The position numbers were made by a program, and so were the translations under genes. Below, in pieces: positions 1 through 5,640 of a stretch of 11,616 nucleotides of DNA. How positions within the stretch are numbered: position 1 is the stretch's first letter; each line of letters starts with the position of its first letter. The notes under the pieces are model-generated. The model had not been told where the DNA came from and searched no databases. It saw only the letters and a program-made list of their open reading frames with translations. Origin of the DNA: an uncultured Bacteroidales bacterium (GTDB taxonomy: Bacteria; Bacteroidota; Bacteroidia; Bacteroidales; UBA3663); NCBI GenBank assembly GCA_937899265.1, contig CALBPV010000004.1, positions 1 through 11,616 of the forward strand. The letters run 5' to 3'.

Positions 1-137
1 CAGTTGCAAAAGTCCGTGTTAAACCTCCGCCAACCGCTGGACGGGACGAACGGAGAGAGGAGCGGGAAGCGGCGAAGCCCCGACCGTAGAGCGTAGCGGT
101 GGGTGAGAACGATTGGGAGCCTTACTATCCGTTTGGG
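1..137. other. Left edge, no gene recognised
   Basis: I see no supportable gene here. A plus-strand reading frame open from base 1 closes at a TAG at 94-96, so the tail of a gene entering from the left cannot be excluded, but its short Arg/Lys-rich translation is not recognisable. GATTGGGAGC at 111-120 recurs inverted at 504-513, and ACTATCC at 124-130 recurs inverted at 435-441, so the boundary of the repeat-bearing element may lie near 111. Confidence 0.4.
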
Positions 138-423
138 TCTATCGATAATCGATGGCGGCTTAAAAAACTTTTTGCGGGTTCATCGATAATCGATGGCGGG
201 TCAAAAAACTTTTTGCGGATCCATCGATATTCGATAGCGGGTCAAAAAACTTTTTGCGGATTCATCGATAATCGATGGAGGCAAAAAAATATTTTTGCGG
301 GTCCATCGATATCCGATGGCGGCTTAAAAAACTTTTTGCGGGTCCATCGATAATCGATGGAGGCAAAAAAACTTTTTGGAGGGTCTATCGTCTGACGATG
401 GAGGGTTCTGAGACTTTTTGAGT
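138..423 (+). repeat. 41-bp minisatellite, array 1 (7 units)
   Basis: Seven units repeat at exactly 41 bp; their 13-nt palindromes begin at 141, 182, 223, 264, 305, 346 and 387. Each unit is a palindrome of the type ATCGATAATCGAT, usually followed by GG, then a spacer centred on AAAAAACTTTTT, then GCGGGTC or similar. Units 1, 2, 4 and 6 share one palindrome; unit 3 is ATCGATATTCGAT, unit 5 ATCGATATCCGAT and unit 7 ATCGTCTGACGAT. One spacer (after unit 4) has AAAAAAATATTTTT instead. A decayed eighth unit may follow near 427. The array lies about 140 bp past the rlmI stop codon, so rlmI transcripts would read its minus strand. Reading frames through it are by-products of the repeat: 41 is not a multiple of 3, so three units give a 41-residue protein repeat. 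Confidence 0.95.
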
Positions 424-560
424 CCAACCGATTAGGATAGTGACAGGGAAGTCCGTTTACGAACCCATTCGGTTCGAATAAAGACCTAAAACGAGTCGTT
501 GATGCTCCCAATCAAACTATTTTCGCACACAAGGTTTTTCCGGTGAGCCGGTAAATCCCT
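424..560. other. Spacer between array 1 and rlmI, small hairpins
   Basis: No gene is seen. On the minus strand, downstream of rlmI, there is a short CCGG-CTCA-CCGG hairpin followed by AAAAA (about 537-551) and a CGAACC/GGTTCG stem with a 5-nt loop at 460-476. Neither has a run of T in the rlmI direction, so neither is a convincing intrinsic terminator. GCTCCCAATC at 504-513 is the inverse of 111-120. Confidence 0.4.
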
Positions 561-1742
561 TTATTCCACATAGAGCACGAGCCCTTTCAGGTACTCGCCC
601 TCGGGATGGTAGATGTCAATGGGATGATCCTCCGGCTGGTGCAGTTGACGCAGGATTCTCACGCGGCGCTTCGTTTGGGCTGCGGCGGAGAAGACGGCAC
701 AGCGGAAGTCTTCTTTGGTCACCACCTGTGAGCACGAGAACGTGAAGAGCACTCCGCCGGGTTTGATTTTCTCGAGGGCGGCTGCATTCAGTCTCCGGTA
801 GCCTTGCAGCGCATTGCGGAGCACCTTTTTGTGTTTCGCAAAAGCGGGCGGGTCAAGTATAATCAGGTCATACTGGTCTCCCGTTCTGGCGAGGTAGGAG
901 AAGGCATCCTCGCACACCGCTTCGTGTCTCTCGTCGCCCGGGAAGTTCAGCTCCATATTGCGGTTGGTCAGATGGATGGCCTGTGCGCTCACATCCACGC
1001 TGGCCACCTTGTTGGCACCGCCGCGCATTGCATAGACCGAGAAACCGCCCGTATAGCAGAACATGTTGAGTACATTTTTGCCCCGCGCATATTTTTCCAC
1101 CAGAGCACGGTTCTCGCGCTGGTCCACAAAGAATCCCGTCTTCTGGCCCTTGAGCCAATCGACGTGGAACTTCAGTCCGTTTTCGGTGGCGATGTCCGTA
1201 TTTCCTTCTCCGCCTATTAGGTAGCCGTTCACGGGGTCGAGGTCGGCTTTGTAGGGGAGGGTTGTCTCCGATTTGTAATAGACGTGCTGGATGTCGGCTC
1301 CGGCCACAGCTATCAGCGCTTCGGCCAGACGGCGGCGCAGGTAGTGCATGCCGGCAGTGTGGGCCTGCATCACAGCTGTGTGGGCATAGACATCCACCAC
1401 AAGGCCGGGCAGGTAGTCACCTTCTCCGTGTATCAGTCGGTAGCAATTGTTTTCGTTGCCCCGTATCAGACCCAGGTCTTTTCTCAGGTTGAAGGCCACC
1501 TGCATTCTTTCTCTTAGGCACTCGTCGTCTATTTCGCGGTCCTCCCACGAGAAGATTCTCACGGCTATTGAACCTATCTGATACTGTCCGACGGCCAAAA
1601 ACTCGTGTTGGAAACTTTCCACTCTTACCCAGTCGCCCTCCTCGGGCTGTCCGTCCATCTGTTCGATGGCTCCCGAGAAGACCCAGGGGTGAAACCGATG
1701 GAGCGATTCTTCTTTTTTCTTTTTCAGGCGTATGGTTGTCAT
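561..1742 (-). CDS. rlmI: 23S rRNA cytosine-C5 methyltransferase, RlmI-like
   Basis: A 393-residue class I SAM-dependent methyltransferase of the COG1092/RlmI family. E. coli RlmI makes m5C1962 in 23S rRNA, and the same cytoplasmic role is inferred here. The N-terminal region (about 1-70, with HPWVFSGAI at 18-26) matches the RNA-binding PUA domain. The catalytic part shows KTGFFVDQR (201-209), the SAM-binding NMFCYTGGFSVYA (226-238), DPPAFAK (297-303) and FSCS (335-338), whose cysteine is a candidate nucleophile by analogy with m5C enzymes. Length is normal for the family. I start at ATG 1742 because its ATGA overlaps the stop of the upstream lipoprotein gene, which implies coupled translation. 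The open frame runs back to 1883, but the extra 47 residues only read the upstream gene out of frame. It is the last gene of the EamA-EEP-RlmI operon. Confidence 0.92.
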   Translation of the reverse strand: MTTIRLKKKKEESLHRFHPWVFSGAIEQMDGQPEEGDWVRVESFQHEFLAVGQYQIGSIAVRIFSWEDREIDDECLRERMQVAFNLRKDLGLIRGNENNCYRLIHGEGDYLPGLVVDVYAHTAVMQAHTAGMHYLRRRLAEALIAVAGADIQHVYYKSETTLPYKADLDPVNGYLIGGEGNTDIATENGLKFHVDWLKGQKTGFFVDQRENRALVEKYARGKNVLNMFCYTGGFSVYAMRGGANKVASVDVSAQAIHLTNRNMELNFPGDERHEAVCEDAFSYLARTGDQYDLIILDPPAFAKHKKVLRNALQGYRRLNAAALEKIKPGGVLFTFSCSQVVTKEDFRCAVFSAAAQTKRRVRILRQLHQPEDHPIDIYHPEGEYLKGLVLYVE

Positions 1743-2773
1743 TTCTCTTTCATCAGATAGATTTGGGTGGGGAAATGGTCGCTGTAGCCGTTCAGCCAGG
1801 TGCCGCCGGCGTGAGTGCGTTTTGGTGAACCTTTGTATTTGCCTTCTTCCTGCATCAGCCAGGGACGGATGAAGATTTCGCACTTATAATAAGTAAGGTG
1901 CTTGCCGCCCGCGTTCACGATGTTGCCCGTCATTACGATTTGGTCAAAGAGGTTCCATTCTCCCTTGTAGAGCAACGTCCCCTGTCCTACGTTGTAGAGC
2001 ATATCCCACCAGGGGTTGTAGAGGTCGTTGTCCTTCAGTCCTTTGCGGTCGTGTTTGCACTTCAGGCCCTTCACCATCGAGTTGTTCTTCGGGTCGTCGT
2101 TGAGGTCGCCCATGATGATGACCTTCGAGTTGGGGAAAGTCTGCAGAATCGAGTCCTTGACGGCTTTTACGCCCTTGGCAGCAGCCACACGGCAACGGTC
2201 CTCAGAGGCACGCGAGGGCCAGTGGCACACAATCACATGCAGTTTCTCGCCGGCCAATTTGCCGCCCACAACGAGGAATCCTCTCGTCTTGAAATCCGGA
2301 TTTTCCGGATCGACGTATGGCACCAGGGTCTGGCTTTCCAACTTGAAGAGTTTCGGATTGTAGAGCACACCGCAGTCGATGCCTCTTCGGTCGGGACCTT
2401 CTATCAGCACCGGTTTGTAGCCGCGCTTGGCGATGGCCTCCTGCTTCACGAGGTCTTCGAGCACTCCGATGTTCTCACATTCTGCCGTACCGATAATGGC
2501 CGGACCCATCGGCAATTTGTCGCAGAGCTGCGAAATCACTCTGGCCAGATTTTCCAGTTTGGCCTGATATTTCTCTTTGGTCCAATGATAGCCTCCGTCG
2601 GGCAGAAATTCGTAGTCGTTCTTCCCGGCATCGTGCTTCGTGTCGAAAAGGTTCTCGAGGTTGTAGAAAGCGATACCGTAGAGGTTGTACTCTTTCTCCT
2701 GTTTGTTTTGCTTGGCCCAGGAGCAACTTGTCATGACCATAGTCAGACAAAGGAAAGTGAATAACCGTTTCAT
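1739..2773 (-). CDS. Endonuclease/exonuclease/phosphatase-family lipoprotein
   Basis: A 344-residue protein of the DNase I-like EEP superfamily, a metal-dependent phosphoesterase fold. The N-terminus is a lipoprotein signal: Lys/Arg, a hydrophobic stretch, then MTSC with the lipidated cysteine at 17, so it should be an extracytoplasmic lipoprotein. Fold motifs appear in order: YNLENLFD (37-44), TAECEN (96-101, metal-binding Glu likely E98), CGVLYNP (134-140), CHWPSR with H184 (183-188), GDLNDDP (222-228) and SDHFP (331-335). All expected catalytic positions are present, so it is probably active. The substrate (nucleic acid, nucleotide, phospholipid or sugar phosphate) cannot be told. It starts 4 nt after the EamA stop and overlaps the rlmI start by 4 nt, so it is the middle gene of a tight operon. 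Confidence 0.88.
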   Translation of the reverse strand: MKRLFTFLCLTMVMTSCSWAKQNKQEKEYNLYGIAFYNLENLFDTKHDAGKNDYEFLPDGGYHWTKEKYQAKLENLARVISQLCDKLPMGPAIIGTAECENIGVLEDLVKQEAIAKRGYKPVLIEGPDRRGIDCGVLYNPKLFKLESQTLVPYVDPENPDFKTRGFLVVGGKLAGEKLHVIVCHWPSRASEDRCRVAAAKGVKAVKDSILQTFPNSKVIIMGDLNDDPKNNSMVKGLKCKHDRKGLKDNDLYNPWWDMLYNVGQGTLLYKGEWNLFDQIVMTGNIVNAGGKHLTYYKCEIFIRPWLMQEEGKYKGSPKRTHAGGTWLNGYSDHFPTQIYLMKEK

Positions 2774-2777
2774 TTGC

Positions 2778-3734
2778 TTATGTTGTTTTGATTTTGTTTC
2801 TTCGTTCTCTCATCAGGTCCCTGCGCGACTTGCTTTGCGTCACGAGCCATACGCCGCAGAATACCAGTGGAATGGCTATGGCCTGTGTCCAGCCGAAGCC
2901 GATGCCCAGCATCACCACCGAAGCGAGGAAGGAGACTGTAGGCTGCACATAATTATATACCGACACGACCGTCGGACGCAGTTTCTTCTGTCCGTAGGTT
3001 GAGAAGATATAGGCTACAAACGTACCGGCCACCACCACGTATGCGGTGTCCCACCATGTGCGGGGCTGTATTTCTGCCCAGGGGAGGGCTTCCATCCGTC
3101 CCAATGTGAAGGGCGTGATGACAAGAGCCGCAAACAACATCATCCATTTCATCGTCGTGATGACACTGTAGCGCTGTATCAAGTGTTTGAAGAGCGTCAG
3201 GTAGAGCGCAAAACAGCATTGCGCCGAGATACACAGCAGATTGCCCAGCATCGGACGGTCGCCCGGGGTCGAAGCTTTGCTCCATAACACCAGCAGGATT
3301 GCGCCCGTGGCACCCAGAATGATGCCCGTCACCTTCTTCCACGTGATGGGCTCCTTCAATATCAGGGCTGCCAGTATCAGCGTGAAGATGGGCATCGTTG
3401 TGGACATAATACTGGCATCTACCGGCGACGTGTAGCTGATGCCAATGGTGTAGCAGCATTGGTTCAGCACCACACACAGCATCGAGGCCCAAAACAGCAT
3501 TACATAATCCTTCTTCCGGGTCAGAGGCTCGCGCTTCACGAAGAGCGATGCAATCCAGAAACACAACGCAGCTCCGGTCACACGGAACGTGACCAACTCA
3601 ACCCCGCCTATCAGGTGAGTCTCCGTCACTTCTTTGGTCATCGGTGACATCAGACCCCAGATAGCACAGGCGATGAGCATGCTCACATGGGCACCCCACG
3701 GCGTCTTCCTGTTGCTTCTCGTTCGTTTCTTCAT
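2778..3734 (-). CDS. EamA/DMT-superfamily inner-membrane transporter
   Basis: A 318-residue membrane protein with about ten hydrophobic segments (roughly 16-30, 42-66, 77-96, 106-126, 134-151, 163-184, 192-210, 229-247, 258-277 and 282-299) and a basic C-terminal tail, the layout of the duplicated five-helix EamA domain. Typical EamA signatures are PIFTLILAALILKEPITWKK (115-134) ending the first half and YNYVQPTVSFLASVVMLG (260-277) in the second. These carriers export or exchange small metabolites; the substrate is unknown. An in-frame GTG allows a longer form from 3764, but that codon is next to a promoter-like TATCTTTGC at 3753-3761, so I prefer ATG 3732-3734. First gene of the operon. Confidence 0.88.
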   Translation of the reverse strand: MKKRTRSNRKTPWGAHVSMLIACAIWGLMSPMTKEVTETHLIGGVELVTFRVTGAALCFWIASLFVKREPLTRKKDYVMLFWASMLCVVLNQCCYTIGISYTSPVDASIMSTTMPIFTLILAALILKEPITWKKVTGIILGATGAILLVLWSKASTPGDRPMLGNLLCISAQCCFALYLTLFKHLIQRYSVITTMKWMMLFAALVITPFTLGRMEALPWAEIQPRTWWDTAYVVVAGTFVAYIFSTYGQKKLRPTVVSVYNYVQPTVSFLASVVMLGIGFGWTQAIAIPLVFCGVWLVTQSKSRRDLMRERRNKIKTT

Positions 3735-3752
3735 TATGGGACATTTTGTTTT

Positions 3753-3789
3753 GCAAAGATACACATTTTATACCAAATTATGTCCCAAA
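3753..3789 (-). promoter_or_regulatory. Candidate promoter of the EamA-EEP-rlmI operon
   Basis: On the minus strand TATCTTTGC (3761 to 3753) fits the Bacteroidetes -7 consensus TAnnTTTG. A TTTG at 3789-3786 lies 24 nt upstream, a little longer than the usual 19-21. The -7 box is about 19 nt before the preferred ATG, giving a short leader. Inferred from sequence only. Confidence 0.55.
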
Positions 3790-3840
3790 ATGTAAAGAAT
3801 TTTAAATATTTAGGCCGAAATATAGCATTTTTTTGTTTTT

Positions 3841-3875
3841 TTTGACCTGATATCAAAATATTTTGCTAAATTTGC
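3841..3875 (+). promoter_or_regulatory. Candidate promoter of the ompA-like gene
   Basis: TTTG at 3841-3844 and TAAATTTGC at 3867-3875 match the Bacteroidetes -33 and -7 boxes with a 22-nt spacer. The -7 box is about 50 bp before the ATG at 3925. The leader between is A/T-rich with no Shine-Dalgarno sequence, as is common for strongly expressed genes in this phylum. Confidence 0.6.
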
Positions 3876-3924
3876 AGCGGGAAAATCTATAAAATAGGAA
3901 AATCCAAAAATAAATAAATATAAA

Positions 3925-5058
3925 ATGAAAAAATTGCTTAGTTTTGCTGTTGCAGCGCTCGTGAGCCTCACAGCTGTTTCGGCTTTCGCCGGCGACAACG
4001 ATTCCAAGGAGCCCGCTCCCTATTGGTTCGTGGGTGCCAAGGGAGGTATTCAGATTGTTCCCACCGACTACAATCACTCCAAGTTGATTACTCCCGCTGT
4101 CGGCGTTCAGTTCGGTCGTTTCTTCACTCCCGAAGTCGGTCTCCGTATCGATGCTCAGGGTTGGCAGTCTCGTGGCGGCCTCGAGTCGTTGGACGGAACC
4201 TACGATTTCAACTATGTGACCGGTGACATCGACCTCCTCCTCAATCTCACCAACATTTTCAGCAAGAAAAAGTATCACAGCTTCAACACCTACTTTATCG
4301 CAGGTGTCGGCGCAGCATACGAGTGGGACAACGACGACCTCACCACAGCTGTCAAGCGCCTTGGCGCCAATCTTGCCGAGACCAATGTGAACGCTTGGGA
4401 CGATCATCGCTGGAGCCACAATCTCCGTCTCGGTCTCGCCTGCGACTACAATTTCAATCGCAACTGGGCCATCAACCTCGAAGTGGATGCCAACAGTCTT
4501 TCCGACCGTTTCAACTCCAAAATCAACAACAATTGCGATTGGCAGCTCACCGCTATGGCCGGCCTTGCTTTCAAGTGGGGACACCCCTCCAAGAAGGTTG
4601 CTCCTGCTCCCGAACCTGAGCCCGCTCCGGCTCCTGCTCCCGCTCCTGTCGTTGAACCCGAGCCCGCTCCTGCTCCCGCTCCCGTTGTGAAACCCGAACC
4701 TGCTCCCGCTCCCCGTGTCGCCGAGGAAGCCAAGTTCAACTTCTTCTACAACATCAACGAGACCACTGTAGGCGCACAGAACGATGCCGAAGTGGCACGC
4801 ATGACCCAATGGCTCAAGAGCCACAAGGTGGCCAACGCTTCTGTCACAGGATATGCCGATGCAGGCACAGGTAACGCACGCATCAACGCCAAGCTCGCAC
4901 AGCAGCGTGCCGACAACGTTTCCGACCTCCTCGCCAAGAAGTACGGAGTGGCCGAAGGCAACATCGACACCAACTCTTGCGGTGACAAAGTACAGCCTTA
5001 TCAAGACAACGACAAGAACCGTGTCGTGCAGGTTGTCCTCACCGAAGACATCAAATAA
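3925..5058 (+). CDS. OmpA-family outer membrane protein
   Basis: A 377-residue outer membrane protein. Residues 1-22 are a signal peptide ending SAFA before GDND. Residues about 31-219 have the alternating aromatic and polar pattern of an OmpA-like eight-stranded barrel (for example YWFVGAKGGI at 33-42 and MAGLAFKWG at 211-219). A Pro/Ala/Glu-rich linker fills about 226-265. Residues about 268-377 are the peptidoglycan-binding OmpA domain: TGYADAGTGN (308-317) holds the conserved Asp (D312), QRADNV (327-332) the conserved Arg (R328), and NRVVQV (365-370) the closing NR motif. In the family, Asp and Arg bind diaminopimelate, so the protein should anchor the outer membrane to the wall. It has its own promoter, diverges from the EamA operon and is followed by hairpins, so it is probably monocistronic. 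A 383-codon open frame antisense to it is a codon-use shadow. Confidence 0.93.
   Translation: MKKLLSFAVAALVSLTAVSAFAGDNDSKEPAPYWFVGAKGGIQIVPTDYNHSKLITPAVGVQFGRFFTPEVGLRIDAQGWQSRGGLESLDGTYDFNYVTGDIDLLLNLTNIFSKKKYHSFNTYFIAGVGAAYEWDNDDLTTAVKRLGANLAETNVNAWDDHRWSHNLRLGLACDYNFNRNWAINLEVDANSLSDRFNSKINNNCDWQLTAMAGLAFKWGHPSKKVAPAPEPEPAPAPAPAPVVEPEPAPAPAPVVKPEPAPAPRVAEEAKFNFFYNINETTVGAQNDAEVARMTQWLKSHKVANASVTGYADAGTGNARINAKLAQQRADNVSDLLAKKYGVAEGNIDTNSCGDKVQPYQDNDKNRVVQVVLTEDIK
4600..4719 (+). repeat. Pro/Glu/Ala linker-coding repeat within the ompA-like gene
   Basis: Codons 226-265 consist almost only of Pro, Ala, Glu and Val, built from near-repeats PVVEPEPAPAPA and PVVKPEPAPAP. The DNA is a run of GCTCC/CCTGCT-type codons with few synonymous changes, so slippage could vary its length between strains. 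It joins the barrel to the wall-binding domain. Confidence 0.85.
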
Positions 5059-5066
5059 TCCCCGAA

Positions 5067-5090
5067 CTTACATCCCTGTAAGCAAATTTT
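5067..5090 (+). terminator. Hairpin just after the ompA-like gene
   Basis: CTTACA-TCCC-TGTAAG (5067-5082) is a perfect 6-bp stem 8 nt after the stop codon, followed by CAAATTTT. It is a candidate intrinsic terminator or mRNA-stabilising 3' hairpin; the stem is A/T-rich and only moderately strong. Confidence 0.4.
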
Positions 5091-5097
5091 ACCCTCT

Positions 5098-5137
5098 GCC
5101 CGTCTCAGCCGTTATGGCCGGGACGGGCCGTTTGTTA
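5098..5137 (+). terminator. Strong G/C hairpin after the ompA-like gene
   Basis: GCCCGTCTCAGCC (5098-5110) pairs with GGCCGGGACGGGC (5116-5128) across a 5-nt loop, giving 13 positions with one A-C mismatch and one wobble. The tail CGTTTGTTA is only modestly T-rich. Probably the main terminator of this gene. Confidence 0.6.
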
Positions 5138-5249
5138 CGGCGGTGTGTGAGGACATATATGGCTCCTCCTGCTCCTGCCCAATTTGAATAAATTCTTGAA
5201 AAGCGTCTGATAGGGAAGAGGGCAGAGACAATTTAGCTTTTTTAGGACT
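5129..5249. other. Spacer before array 2, no gene
   Basis: I see no gene. A short GCTCCTCCTGCTCCTG tract near 5162-5178 resembles the ompA-like linker codons but is too short to call a remnant. A TTTTTT run at about 5238-5243 precedes the array. Confidence 0.35.
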
Positions 5250-5556
5250 ATTGTTGGACGATGGGGTCGTTAACGACCCTATCGGACTCCGATGGACCCG
5301 TGAAAAGTTTTTTGAGCCGCCATCGGACTCCGATAGACCCGCAAAAAGTTTTTTGAGCTGCCATCGGATATCGATAGACCCGCAAAAAGTTTTTTAAGCC
5401 GCCATCGGATATCGATAGACCCGCAAAAAGTTTTCCAAGCCGCCATCGGATATCGATAGACCCGCAAAAATATTTTTAAGCCGCCATCGGACTCCGATGG
5501 ACCCGTAAAAAGTTTTCCGAGCCTCTATCGTCGGCCGATGGGGTCGTCAACGACCC
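5250..5556 (-). repeat. 41-bp minisatellite, array 2, inverted to array 1
   Basis: Seven palindromes begin at 5281, 5322, 5363, 5404, 5445, 5486 and 5527, exactly 41 bp apart, and an eighth decayed one (ATTGTTGGACGAT) at 5250 is 31 bp before the first. Units are ATCGGACTCCGAT or ATCGGATATCGAT joined by spacers with AAAAAGTTTTTT, the reverse complement of the array 1 consensus. The last unit is ATCGTCGGCCGAT. Two near-identical 30-bp caps (5250-5279 and 5527-5556, 26 of 30 identical) enclose the array; each ends in a palindrome, GGTCGTTAACGACC (5265-5278) or GGTCGTCAACGACC (5542-5555). It sits between the convergent 3' ends of the ompA-like and glycosyltransferase genes. Confidence 0.95.
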
Positions 5557-5601
5557 GTTTTGGACAGCTCCGAATCGGATGGGGTTGGAGTAATGATGAC
5601 T

Positions 5602-5640
5602 CCCCCAAGGGGGTCAAGTTTTAAGTTTCAAGTTTTTTTT
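5602..5640 (+). terminator. CCCCC/GGGGG palindrome with T-rich tail and 7-bp simple repeat
   Basis: CCCCCAAGGGGG (5602-5613) directly abuts the glycosyltransferase stop codon and could act at the end of both convergent genes. On the plus strand it is followed by three 7-bp repeats YAAGTTT (5615-5635) running into T8 (5633-5640), which would suit a terminator for plus-strand read-through. The loop is very short, so this remains a weak call. Confidence 0.4.

Noticed and set aside
138..423. Array 1 (and likewise array 2) as a CRISPR
   Set aside because: The whole 41-bp unit is conserved, with no unique 30-40 nt spacers and no cas genes nearby.
99..511. Open frames of 84 and 89 codons through array 1, and one of 62 codons through array 2
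   Set aside because: They only translate the 41-bp repeats, giving a 41-residue periodic protein in any frame without stops; no start context or domain.
1743..1883. N-terminal extension of the RlmI-like protein
   Set aside because: The extra 47 residues overlap the EEP gene out of frame and are unlike the family; the ATGA-overlap start gives the normal length.
3853..5004. 383-codon open frame antisense to the ompA-like gene
   Set aside because: Low-complexity Gly/Ser/Val translation with no domain; it mirrors the strongly biased codons of a clear OmpA-family gene.
5160..5192. GCTCCT-rich tract as a remnant of a second ompA-like linker
   Set aside because: Under 25 bp and no other OmpA sequence around it; chance or codon-like simple repeat is enough.
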